A DNA stretch of 64,000 nucleotides from contig JADWOT020000003.1 of assembly GCA_036345935.2 (NCBI GenBank), positions 21,036,509-21,100,508 of the forward strand, in the 5' to 3' direction. The notes under the pieces were generated by a model. The model was not told the DNA's origin. It saw only the letters and a program-made list of their open reading frames with translations, and did not search any database. Below, piece by piece: positions 12,601 to 23,601 of this stretch. This stretch comes from Taenia hydatigena. Its lineage: Eukaryota > Platyhelminthes > Cestoda > Cyclophyllidea > Taeniidae. Position numbers and translations under genes: made by a program. Position 1 is the stretch's first letter. Each line of letters begins with the position of its first letter.

Positions 12601-15294
12601 AGAATTATGGGTCTTACACTTCAATGAGATCCTCCTTAAGATTGCGGCCATTTGAACAGGAGTTTTGCAATTGTACAAGCAATGCAGCTATTTTGTCGTG
12701 AATTAGTGTGTGCTGCAAACAATGCAAAAATATTTTTCGATTCATTTTGATTTGGAGATTTATAGCCATCCCCGTTGGTGTGTCGTAATATCTAGCGCAA
12801 TTTAAAGATGAAAATAAACAAGGCAGCCAAAAAATCCAGTTGACCATGCACAATTTTTTTCGTGAAGAAGCAAAAACACGAAATTTCGCTTGTTTCGGTT
12901 TTGGAACAAAAAGCAGCTGTTTCCTCATGATGTATACAAAGGCCAGTCATTCGGAGTGCGCACACTTTGACATTCAAAACTTGCTAACCCCAATCTCCCA
13001 TCATTGGACTACCAAATGCATAGTTATTAAAGCTAATTAATCAAACCCGTTTGATATTTTTGGAGTTTTAGAATGCAAAGTATTTTATTCAGATTTCTGG
13101 TCGTATTTATCCACGAGAATCCGAAGGAATGAACCGAGCAGGCGGTGTGTGAAAACTTTTTTTGTAGTCAGTAAAACTCAGCAGTATCTATTTCTGAACA
13201 TAAATTCAATGCAAATAAAATTTGAGGTTACATGCCTTATCCCATTTATCCTAATCTAGCAACACCAATTCTACTTCACTCGCAGGGAAGATGCTGCAAA
13301 ACCGTTGGAAAAAAAATAAAGGCGTTGTACCATCTATTGTCTTCCATTACAAATCTATCGAATTGATTGCAAACAGATGCAGTTTGTTCTGAATGTACGT
13401 TGTTGAAACCTTAAGACAATTAGACTCGTAATTTTGTCTACGAAAATGCCGCAAGCATACGTTCCATCGAGGCCATATTGTTTATGCAGCTTCGCGGTCT
13501 GTACGTCGACTTGTTAATCAACAACTGAGGACTAACCCACTTGTCACTTCGTCTTTCTGCACGAAGAGAAATTTACCTATTCCAAAGGCCTGGTAGCTTA
13601 CTAGTGCATATTCCACCGTTGTTATGAAGATTTGGACTTTTGTGAGAATGCAAGAATCAAAACAAGACAATATTGGCCCCTCGTGTAAGTAATCATTTGC
13701 TGACAAATCTAAAAGTCCACGTTAAAACGGAATTGAACCATTATAAAGGGTCCATACCTAGACAAATGGCCTTTCACATCGCCTTTGACCCCTGCCCACC
13801 TTGACCTACTTCTCGATGAGGTGTTTATTTTTTTAAATGACCGAGAGATTTCGAAAATCGCCTAAAATAAATTTGAATAGATCGAATAAAAACGGCTACA
13901 GTGTTCCTGTTTTGGAATATTTTTACTAAGCACCACAATGCATCGACTTTCTGCTGCATTCTCCATGAACCGTTTTGGCTTTACGTATTACCCAATTCAG
14001 CTGTCTTCATTTAAAAATTTGGCCAATGTCTGTGGAGACCGTGAAAATAATTAGCATCGATGAGATGCTGATTAACAGACTCCACACTGATGCACATTTA
14101 TCTGCGAAAAAACTAAATAACTCCCATTTGGATTTAAGAATACCTGGTACGAACAATTTCCTGTCAAAACTCACTGTAGTTCACTAGAATCTATGGGTTA
14201 TTATTATTAACTGAGTTACATTATAATCCAGTTTGAGTGAAACATAAGATCAGTCTCAGAGGGAGACCGGGTCTACGCAGGTGAATGTGCGAGGGTACAG
14301 AATGCTACTTATATCCTTCAAAAGGCTGTCGTGCCTTTGTCTCGTCATTCTAACTAAAAATTAGACGAAATTTTAGAAATACTTAGACAAGTTTTTAAAA
14401 GCCTAAAGCTGGCAACCTGTTGGATAGGATTGAAAACCAACGAACTGACTCATTACAAGCAAAAACCTCTGTTAAATGAGTTATAAAAACTGAACCAGTA
14501 AGCAATCCGATATTATAACATGATCACTTACTCCCGTTTATTCAAAGCCGAGAAAAATATTCCTTACTAACCTTTCGCTTGGATCTGACTGCCATTCGAC
14601 TCCGACTGGCAGAAATGGCACCACCCACTTGAGTGGAGTTAAGTTTCCAACAAATCACGGAGTAAGAGCATATGAGAAGAGTTAATGGAATGAAATACTG
14701 CATCACCATGAGCGTAGTAGTGTAGGCCTGACTCCTATGAGCGTCCCACGACTCCTCACAACGCGCATTCGCGCCCTCTGGCAGGTATCCCACCACCGCC
14801 AACGGAGTAGCCTGAATACACGCAGTCAACCAAAGGAGAATGATGAGGAATTTTGCACGTCGTGGTGTTAGCAACCGACGCCTCTGTAGGGGTCGAAAGA
14901 CAATGAGGAAGCGATCACAGGAGATGAGGACGTGGGTGAAGGCTGTCAAAGTGACTGTCAAACATTGAATGAATGGTACCAGTTTACACATAGTCGCCCC
15001 GAATGGCCAGTGATTGAGCCAAATGTCTGCGATCGCTGTCATAGGAATGACGGCCAAAGTGGTAAGGATGTCCGTAACGCTGAGGTTAAAGAGGAAGATG
15101 TTAGTGACTGAGTGTTGGAGATAGCGATGAATGACGTAGCAAACGAGGGAGTTGCCGATAAGAGCTATAATCATAAGTGGGATGTAGGGCAAACTCATGC
15201 CGAGTTTCATGCCCAAATTGAATATTTCCATGGTCTCAGGGTGAGTGACATTTGAACTTCCCGTTTCTGTCGGTAAATATGACGCATTAGGCAT
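9690..15294 (-). CDS. Class A (rhodopsin-type) peptide GPCR, two exons, 339 aa
   Basis: Seven-transmembrane receptor, inferred to sit in the plasma membrane and bind a neuropeptide. Exon 1 is 15294-14572 (241 aa, TM1-TM5) and ends AAG^GTTAGT. Exon 2 is 9986-9690 (98 aa, TM6-TM7 and tail) after a TTAAG acceptor. Both junctions are phase 0. The extracellular N-terminus has NAS and NVT glycosylation sites. Visible landmarks are GNSLV (N48), LSVTD (D75), the ECL1 segment NHWPFG, the disulfide cysteines C103 and C179, W155 in TM4, P203 in TM5 and NPFIYAW in TM7. A CCCC run at about 314-317 may be palmitoylated. Odd points: DRF (127-129) replaces DRY, and the TM6 CWxP position reads SQLP. The TM2-TM3 region resembles NPY/NPF and tachykinin receptors, while the LPRHVIYLY stretch recalls bombesin receptors, so the subfamily is unresolved. 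The start is the first ATG of the open frame. The GPCR assignment is secure; the ligand is unknown. Confidence 0.9.
9987..14571 (-). other. Large intron of the GPCR gene
   Basis: A 4.6 kb intron separates TM1-TM5 from TM6-TM7. It contains open frames of 100-130 codons (for example 11020-11406 minus, 12191-12517 plus, 12614-12928 minus) with no recognisable motif and AT-rich composition. I see no repeat copy of either family and no RNA gene in it. Confidence 0.75.
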
Positions 15295-16106
15295 AGTTGC
15301 ATATGTATTGAGGGTGGGTTGAGCCGATTTAATGATGAGGGTTATGGTTCACGGTTTCGTTGTAGGTGTGTGCGCCTGGTAAGACTGTGTTTGCAATTAT
15401 CAACCAATCAGCAGTGGGCAAGTTGAGGTTGCCTTTGGCCAACCAGCTAAAATCACAGATAATTTGCCATTCGACGCTTTGCACTGATATATTTCAAAAG
15501 CATTTAAACTATCCAAAATATGTCAGCAACCAATCATCATAATATTTTAACGAGAGCATAGCCTTCAAATATGCCAAATCAGAAGACTTTTACGTTGTTT
15601 AAAAAGCTAACTTTGGGGGTTCTGTTAATTGAATAAGATGAAAGATACGCATCAATTAGTACTAGCTTTAACTTGGTAAAATTGAATTCATGATTAGCTC
15701 TTCCATAAGGTGCAACAATACAACTATTTAAGGTCTAAGATTCTACAAGAATCAGATCGGAATAAATGATCCAAAGAGTCTACTGCATCGGTAGTTACAG
15801 TCAAAATACTACGACCTGAGAACCAAAATTATTCAGTAATTACGTTTACAATCATTATGCGGCATAAATATTGTTCATTATCCATTTTCCACAGCTAAAT
15901 ATGAGCATTTTTGGAACCATGGAGTGAAAAAAAAGATTTGTGTCTAGACAAACACCAAAGGCAATGCTAAAATCTGATTGTTTTCGCCTATTTGGTTGCC
16001 ATGGCGATTGTAATAAGGGTAATAGTTAGGACAGGTCAGTGCTAAAGTGCGTTTCAAGTTTTAACTGCTAAATTCCCGGGATTTGAGGTAGTATGAAATA
16101 AATAGC
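15295..16106. other. 5' flank of the GPCR gene
   Basis: AT-rich, with no TATA box or upstream exon that can be supported. R1 copy B begins at 16576. Confidence 0.5.
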
Positions 16107-16601
16107 TTACTCAGTGAGGCATATGTAACAGCATTCACTTGCAAAGCCACAGTCGTGCGATAAATAGCTAAAAGCATGTAAGCTGGAAAAAACAAAAATG
16201 ATGCATGATGTGGCATCCAAAGTCAAGTACATAAATGTCATACGAAGTAAAATCGAAGTGAAAATGTTACCACTCTGAATAGTGATGGAATTCCTCATCT
16301 GATAGATTTTGTGTGAATAAAAAACCATTTCACCTGCGCTTATGAAGTCATTCAACATCAATTTAATAGGTAAGTAATTCTGAAGGTTAAACGAAAATGT
16401 GACGCAAGGCAGTGAATTTGTGCTGCACAAGTCATGCATCGCGCTGAGGAATACCATTTGCAGGCAATTTAGCGTCACCAACAATTCGCTGAAAACTGTT
16501 TTTGATGTACGCAATGGTGCAAAGACTACAATTACTTGCTTAAATGCAGCCACTATATAAGATGGCCCAGTTATTCCATTTCTTAACTGTCTACCCAACA
16601 T
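16107..16601 (-). other. Open frame of 164 codons, no recognised product
   Basis: One of the longest unexplained frames. It starts inside the end of R1 copy B and runs out of the element towards the GPCR gene. The translation is hydrophobic in places (YIVAAFKQVIVVFAPL, CIIFVFSSLHAF) but has no known motif, and composition is AT-rich. A frame of this length can arise by chance in a window of this size. Confidence 0.2.
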
Positions 16602-17772
16602 TGCATGTGATTGTCCAATGATGCCAATGCTGCAAGAAAACGATTATCATCACTTGGCAAAAGCTAATCACAGCAATATGAAGGGTGGAAATGAGGATGG
16701 GACAACCCATCCTCAATCCCCATCTCTCTTCTCCCCTTCTTCCCTTCAACCCTCCATCCCTCCCCAACTACAGCCCAAATCCCCTCACGGATTAGTTATG
16801 CAGTGTTGGGAGGTCCTGCATCATCCTTCACGTGTCTCGTGACGAAGGACAAAGACTGTCTTCTCGACTGACTGACTACTCCTAACTGCTTTTGCACATC
16901 TTGCATTCGTATCGTATTGACTCGATGAACCTCCATCGTATTTGAAAGGTTTCTAGCAGAAAGAGACCTTGCGCCTGCAGCATAGCACATCCCCACACTG
17001 TCCCACTAACCCACCCACTGACGCCTTCATTCGCTCACGCACAGTTGTGGGGAATGGTGCACTGGAAATGAAGTGTGCAGTGGTTAGTGTGAGTGGTGCA
17101 TCCTTTGTGCTTGACCAGTAGTATGCTTGTCTGCAATACTGAGGGCACGGAAGCCACTTCTCATTACGTGTCACTTAGCCGACCGGTCAGGCAGAAGGTA
17201 GTTCGGGAACGGTGCTTGTACAAAAGGTCGACTGAAAGAGCGAAGGATGACAGATGAAGCACTCACCTTTGAAGATGTCTGTTGTTGATTGACTCGTGGG
17301 TGCATTCTGACCACCTCATCATCACTGACTTTAGGCATCACCAGGACCATTGGCCTTGGTGAATGATACCTTGATCTCTGATGTGTGTGTTAGCAGTGGA
17401 ACGCACTTCTGTGTTGCTAAGGCATGTGATGGGAGGAATTTACTTTGGAGACTCTTCTCAACGCGATTCACTTGTTAGTGGGTGAGTAATTAACGGGATT
17501 GAAGTGCTTGAACTGTTGGCAGACATTGAGTTCTGCTGCCAAATGTCCGACAAATGCGTCGTGTAATCGACTTGAGCTAGTTCGCTCTTTGGGTGGACGG
17601 GATGAAATCACATCCACGAAGTGCGACGAGGTTGGATGGAATGATGGACTGAGGAGATGTGTGGTTGGGGAATGAGGAGGGGGTGATGCATTAGGAGCCC
17701 AACAAGGAACATTGCACGGGTAGGTGGATGCATATCCTCTTATGCATTATTATGCCTTCATGCAAATCACTG
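16576..17772 (-). repeat. R1 repeat, copy B (fullest copy, about 1.2 kb)
   Basis: The longest copy. Its minus-strand start matches copy A and its minus-strand end matches copy C, so it defines the consensus. No terminal inverted repeat, tandem array, reverse-transcriptase or transposase motif is seen. It contains several ORFs of 66-74 codons that recur in copy C only because the DNA is identical. It lies about 1.3 kb upstream of the GPCR start codon. Confidence 0.9.
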
Positions 17773-19740
17773 CGTTTACTTCACCAGTCATAGCAACAAT
17801 CCATAACATCTCGATTTTGTAGTGTTTGTCCACCAGATATCATACAAATGCAGTGCCAAAACCTAACATCAAACAAATGCAGTATGAATAAAAGGGTGAT
17901 CAGCAAATTTGTTTTTTTGCTTTTTACGTTACCTACCTTGTAAAACAGTGGTCTGCGATTTTGTGAAGCTATTCAGTAATCTTTCAATCGGCTTTGATAC
18001 GATCCCACAATTATTCCTTGTCCGAAATGGGTGAGAAAAAAGTTTTACTCCAATTCCCTGATTTTACATTAACCGAACGGTGGCTTATTCGCAAGTGTAT
18101 TAATCTTTGGATGGTGTTCTGATATTCCAAAATGCACCCCATTCCGAGTGGAATTCGCTAATCAAATCTACTTTTGCCATTTTGAAGCCATAAAACAAAC
18201 ATTTATAGTACGGCAAAAGAGTTACTAATAGAGGTCCAACTTTTGGAATTCAAATTACTTAAATATCCTTAAGTGGGAGACGCAAAGACAGTGCGACGCG
18301 ATGGCTTTAAGGTGTATTTCTACTTTTATTAGAATTTCAAAATATTTCCAATAACCACTTTGAGGTACCTTAAAACGTAGGGCTGAATTGTACGGCGACC
18401 GAGAAACAGGAAGCACGTGTTTTACGATCATCCTTAAGTGAATTCCTTGTCGCCGAATTCGAGGCAAACAAAAGAACTTGTTTATTTATGACTGTATGAT
18501 ATACTGAGTTAAGAATGCTAACGAATTTGCATACTTTTCGACTGGAGCCAAAGGCAGCAGACAATGTCCACAGGTGGTTACCTGTTGCATTGTTTATCTA
18601 AATAAACGCTTCAGCTGCCAAAACCCATCATAGGCTTGCGACGAGAAACATTCAGATCTGCAATAACCGGCCTACGCCTTTACAACGCAAAACGCCTATT
18701 GATAAGCGAATCAGCGATTTTTGTGTGGTTGACAAAAGTAATTACTCCTATCTCTCCCGAACACATAAAGATATAAGCATAAAACTGTTCATATAAGAAA
18801 AGCGATCTTACCTATGCAGACTCCCTGTGCTTAAGTTGGTATCCCATAAGTATTTCAGTTTCAAATTAATTTTTTCCTACCCATAAGTGATATTTTCTTG
18901 TGTAAACCTGGCTTCTTCTAAAAGAAGATACTTCTGCTATCCAGTTCCCAGCGATCCGCTACACCTAAAACAGTCCCTACCAACCGTTTTTTGAGCTTCG
19001 ACCCAAATATTAGTCTCTCTTGCACGTCTAAAACTTTCACTCATCATTCATGCTGGAGTCCAGCTTGAATCCTATTACAGCTGTAAAGCCGTAACACTCT
19101 AGCCCGATAGAGGGCGTAATTTTTGCCCCATTGAAGAAGCGAAAAGGGGCATTCTAAGCTATTAGCACCCTAAGTCGTAAATATGACATTAGTAACTCAC
19201 GGCAACTACCTGCTAATAATTGTCCATATGTCAAGCCATTCACGATTATACTTGACACACACTTTAGACTCCCGTGCCCTGCTAGAAAGACCTGTTATAC
19301 ATATAATTTGTTTTATATCCTTAACATTTAATATAGCCAGCGAATAAAGCCCGACAGCATTCAAATTCTGTTGGGATTTGGACAAACATTAAATCTTTTA
19401 TTGCGCTTGTGGATCGAGCCCGAGCGTTAATGGTGGGAACACGAAGTTCACCCAACCTAGGCGTAAATTTAGTTTACTAGAAAGTAATTCCAAAGAATGT
19501 TACAATCGAGATAAATGTTAAAAAGTAAAGCGCATAGAATCTAAAAGGGATACAAAAGTTTCAAAAATAAAATGATCCTATAGCTTTAATATAAAAATTT
19601 ATTTACCCTAGGTATCAGTAGTTAACAGAGCATAGTAAACTAACCCTTCGAACAGCGGTGTTGGGGTTACAAACACGTTGCTACTGCCTGGTGAGCAAGA
19701 GGTCAGACGTGATTAACTTACTGGTGATGAAAAATGGCCT
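17773..19740. other. Spacer between the inverted R1 copies
   Basis: About 2 kb of unique AT-rich DNA with short chance frames only. Confidence 0.6.
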
Positions 19741-20315
19741 GTGTGCCCTCAGTATTGCAGACAAGCATACTACTGGTCAAGCACAAAGGATGCACCACTC
19801 ACACTAACCACTGCACACTTCATTTCCAGTGCACCATTCCCCACAACTGTGCGTGAGCGAATGAAGGCGTCAGTGGGTGGGTTAGTGGGACAGTGTGGGG
19901 ATGTGCTATGCTGCAGGCGCAAGGTCTCTTTCTGCTAGAAACCTTTCAAATACGATGGAGGTTCATCGAGTCAATACGATACGAATGCAAGATGTGCAAA
20001 AGCAGTTAGGAGTAGTCAGTCAGTCGAGAAGACAGTCTTTGTCCTTCGTCACGAGACACGTGAAGGATGATGCAGGACCTCCCAACACTGCATAACTAAT
20101 CCGTGAGGGGATTTGGGCTGTAGTTGGGGAGGGATGGAGGGTTGAAGGGAAGAAGGGGAGAAGAGAGATGGGGATTGAGGATGGGTTGTCCCATCCTCAT
20201 TTCCACCCTTCATATTGCTGTGATTAGCTTTTGCCAAGTGATGATAATCGTTTTCTTGCAGCATTGGCATCATTGGACAATCACATGCAATGTTGGGTAG
20301 ACAGTTAAGAAATGG
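19741..20315 (+). repeat. R1 repeat, copy C (5' truncated), inverted relative to copy B
   Basis: About 570 bp that appear identical to the reverse complement of 16576-17150, ending at the same element boundary (AGTTAAGAAATGG). The upstream flank at 19720-19740 only weakly resembles the element. Three open frames have the same translation in both arms, indicating a recent event. Confidence 0.9.
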
Positions 20316-22254
20316 GAGTGACGTTCGTTTCTGAGCAGTTTGACGTCAGAAACAAAGCTTTTTTGTACTCCCGAGATCGCTTTGAACTTGTATTACGTAA
20401 AAACAGAAATAGTGAGCTGGCAATGTATTGGTAATCAGTGCACTAAAATTGCAAAAGCCATTTAAGGCAGCTGTAGTTATTTGATTTTTACCAGAAGATT
20501 GCATAAATTTGTCTAAGTGATATTTAAGTGCGTACAAAGCTTTTAAGAGATTCAACTAAGAGGGGTTTAAATTTACACCTTTCTTTTGGTTGAAAATACT
20601 TTTTGCATGAATGCGGCATTCTGTTAAACTATTTTTAGCTGTCACAGTTCATTTTGAGGCAATAATTCATTAAAATTATAAAGTGGCTTTGTCTACCCAT
20701 GCCATCAGTTAATAAAGGCGCGTCTGCGAAACTTGTTGTCGGGTTTGAATTTGATTGCGCCTGAAAGGCAAATAGCATTGGGTCTCTGTCCTGATGTAGA
20801 AACCACAGGATTTAGTTTTATTTGAAGACCTTTTATGCCACATGAATAGAAAATGTGCATGGAACCGCATAACACCCAACATTAGACGGAGATTTAAGGA
20901 GAACATTTCCTAAATAGGTGATTCCGAACAGAGAATAAATAACTTAAACTTTTTGAGAGAATCTAAACCTGTTTGTCTGAGGAACGAACTCAATTTGCTA
21001 ATTTTTCCTTAAGTGGAGCGCAATTTCTCATAGTCAGATGATAGAATTGACGGGGAGAGAATGGTTTCTTCCTCTACATTTTTTCCCACGAATCATTTCC
21101 CTTTTGGTTAAGTGGAACGAAGGAATCTACGCATAATTTATTAAGTGTATTACACTAGGACAATAGATCATCATTTACCAACGATACTTTACTTTACAAA
21201 GGTCAACGAATATAAACTGCTGCGCCGAATCTTGAGTAGGGCTTCTCCTACGTATGTGACGGCGACATTTCTGCTGTTTGATTGTCAGATTGGCCGACCC
21301 TCAAATGCCTTTTGCTATTTCCATTAAGTCCGCTTCTAATCTTTCAAAAAATATATTAAAGTGCTTTGTAGAAACAATGGCTGTGTAGGCTGTTTATTGT
21401 CTCGGTAGCATTGCTATTCGCCGTGGGCAGGTTCAATGACCTCCTGATATAGCATTCCGGTGTGTCTACGGTCTCCCAGCCTTCGAAAGGATTTCGATGA
21501 ATTTTCTCTCATTTCTGTAATCATCTTCTCTGAAAGTGATTGGTGTATGAAATAAGTTTAATGCAAAACATTATCCGGAATTGACCTTTAGCTTCGAGCC
21601 AAGCACTGTTTAGGGACAATTCACTCTTTCAAGGGATGTGACACCATGATGCAATGAAATCTTTTACATAAATTTCCCGCCGCGTTAAAAACGAAGATGA
21701 AGAGTGACTCCAGAGAGAGGCAGAGCTGACACTCAAAAGGGGAAAGAAGATGTAATGAGGAGACACTTTAACTAGATGGACTCTTCCACCTCCGTGGGCT
21801 TAGACTACCATCCTTTCTGTTACCTCCCAGCACTCAGGAATGTAAACATTATAACTTTTTCCATGCTGATACGCTTTGATAAGGCTTTAAAGATAGCTCA
21901 AGACGCTACAGACTATCGGAAACCCTAGTAATGCAATTTTTCATACTTGACAGTTACAGTTTCGACTTCGTCTGCTTAAGCACATTTTTATTGAAATAAA
22001 CGAGCATTATGCTTGCAGATTTTTTATTTTAGCAACATATTCCTTGTGACTTTCTCACATTGTAATTCAGTTTGTTAGAATTTAAATTATTTAATTAGTT
22101 CTCATGCTCTTCCCAACGCCTCGACTACATTCATTCATTTTTGTGCGTCCAGCGCAGAATTTTTGCGAAACTTTGCCCTCAGATAAGTCCCTGCAAACCT
22201 CGCATTCACAGGAGTTCTTCATCACAAATTTCACAACTCAGTATATTCTTTTAC
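20316..22254. other. Gene-free stretch
   Basis: No gene supported. Near 22083-22215 a minus-strand frame with four cysteines (CECEVCRDLSEGK) follows the candidate exon at 22255-22380, but its splicing is unclear. Confidence 0.5.
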
Positions 22255-22380
22255 CCTTGCGAAGAAAGGATAATCATCACCCGGTGTTTACTTGGTACGT
22301 GGTAGTGAGCACAAAAAGTGTTCAAGCCAAAATTTTTCTCTATAGACATTGAGGTGCAGCAGCTGCGCTGACGCCGCCAT
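22255..22380 (-). other. Candidate first exon or microprotein with a 36-nt intron
   Basis: On the minus strand an ATG in a favourable context (GTTGAGATGGCGGCG) opens MAASAQLLHLNVYREKFWLE and ends 22292 at CAA^GTAAAC. A GT-AG intron of 36 nt (22256-22291) would join it to 22255 and end shortly after, giving about 37 aa, or it may splice further downstream. The start lies in a local GC-rich patch. Product unknown. Confidence 0.25.
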
Positions 22381-22854
22381 CTCAACTTCGGTCGCATATT
22401 CTCTCTAACTGATGACTGGTTGAATATTGCATTAGAGCAGACTGTTTTTGGGAAAAAAATGTGCGCAAACGCATTTTCCACGCGCCACATTTTAGAGAAG
22501 AAGTGTTACTATTTGTGGTAATGTGGCTCATCGGCAACGCATCCTTACCTATTATTTGCCTTCAGATTTAAAAAAAAATTATGAGAATATAAAACTTATC
22601 AGCTAGTGGATTCGAAATGGTCACTTAAAACCTATTATTGAAAAGCCTATACACCATTTACTTGATGCTTAAAATCGGATTTTGGATTTTGTGGTTCAGT
22701 ACAAGTAGGGAGCAGCTTACCAAACTGTCGATAGAGACTTTTAATACAGGACAAATTGTAGACAGGAAATGCTTTGAACTTCCTCCACAGGGTGACCATC
22801 CATTATTGCTTGGAATTTCGTGTCAAAGTGTCTGATCTATTATGGGTTTATGTT

Positions 22855-23037
22855 TGTAGCGTCCCGAGGCTCCCTTAAGGCAAAAGAAGGCAAAGTGGCA
22901 GGATAGAATATATATATTCACTGGACAGAGGGATAATGGCTGCTGGCATGGCCCAGAGGCCAGCCCACGCAGCTAGGGCAATATGGCCACCTCTGTCCTT
23001 GACAGAAACCGGCAGTTCTAACAAACAAAGCACTACA
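22855..23037 (-). repeat. 3' LTR of the TRIM-like element (183 bp)
   Basis: Terminal inverted pentamer TGTAG/CTACA, with the standard TG...CA ends. It contains a palindromic GAATATATATATTC at 22906-22919 that could act as a TATA element. It matches solo LTRs at 47120-47285 and 50476-50648. Confidence 0.85.
22906..22919. promoter_or_regulatory. Palindromic TATA motif in the LTR
   Basis: GAATATATATATTC is a perfect palindrome kept in the two LTRs here and in the copy at 50476-50648. Its position inside the LTR suits a core promoter; bidirectional use is possible because it reads the same on both strands. Confidence 0.5.
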
Positions 23038-23040
23038 TTG

Positions 23041-23055
23041 CCCCTCTCCTCTTTC
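23041..23055 (-). other. Polypurine tract of the TRIM-like element
   Basis: On the minus strand GAAAGAGGAGAGGGG is an uninterrupted 15-purine run, three bases from the 3' LTR, the usual site for plus-strand priming in LTR elements. Confidence 0.75.
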
Positions 23056-23507
23056 GAGCGTCGTCCCCGACGCGCCCCTTCATACGCCTCCCGTGTCAGC
23101 CATCACAACATACTCAGTGCTGCAACAAGCACCCACGAGCTAACCATGCCAGTCGCCGACATTCGATGCGATTGAGGCGATGCTTGACACCAACGTCAGT
23201 GATCCCTCTTGACAGTGCATTGCACTTCCAGTTTCGTCTGGCTTGGAAACAATGTTCGGAATAAGTGGTTCTGCCGACCATCAGTATGTCCGTAGGGGGC
23301 GTTAGTACGCCGATCTCTTTCCAGGCGGTCCATGGCTAGTTGCTTCAGTTGTTGATAGCTTTCTTGTAGAACACGGAGATGGGTTAGATGCCGGAGGTGG
23401 ACGTCGTTTTTGGCCCGTCCGTAGCACATGCACTTCTTTCGCACCACTGCAACATGCCGCAGGTGATAGAGATCGGGATGAAAACCCTATAGAGTCGGGT
23501 CCGCTTT

Positions 23508-23519
23508 CCGCTGCCACCA
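23508..23519 (-). other. Candidate primer-binding site
   Basis: On the minus strand TGGTGGCAGCGG starts one base after the 5' LTR. Its complement CCGCTGCCACCA ends in CCA, as a tRNA 3' end does. The cognate tRNA was not identified. Confidence 0.6.
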
Positions 23520-23520
23520 A

Positions 23521-23601
23521 TGTAGCGTCCCGAGGCTCCCTTAGGCTCCCTTAAGGCAAAAGAAGGCAAAGTGGCAGGATAGAATATATATATTCACCGG
23601 A
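23521..23601 (-). repeat. Truncated 5' LTR of the TRIM-like element
   Basis: It repeats the first part of 22855-23037 (plus-strand order) almost exactly up to the TATA palindrome and TTCACCGGA, then stops. A 10-bp tandem duplication lies near its start. Confidence 0.85.

Larger units (their letters stand above)
22855..23601 (-). mobile_element. TRIM-like miniature LTR retroelement, 5' LTR truncated
   Basis: A complete LTR (22855-23037, TGTAG...CTACA) and a partial second LTR (23521-23601) flank a 483-bp internal region too short for gag-pol. Reading the minus strand, the order is truncated 5' LTR, a candidate primer-binding site right after it, the internal region, a 15-nt purine-only tract, then the 3' LTR. 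This fixes the orientation. Terminal-repeat retrotransposons in miniature are known from taeniid tapeworms; whether this is the same family cannot be judged here. The internal region holds overlapping minus ORFs of 60-83 codons (for example 23196-23447) with no recognised domain. The second LTR carries a 10-bp duplication (CTTAGGCTCC) and stops abruptly at 23601. Confidence 0.85.

Noticed and set aside
16618..17174. Open frames inside R1 copies (66-74 codons, repeated at 19741-20273)
   Set aside because: They recur only because the DNA is identical between copies B and C; copy A does not preserve them and no domain is present.
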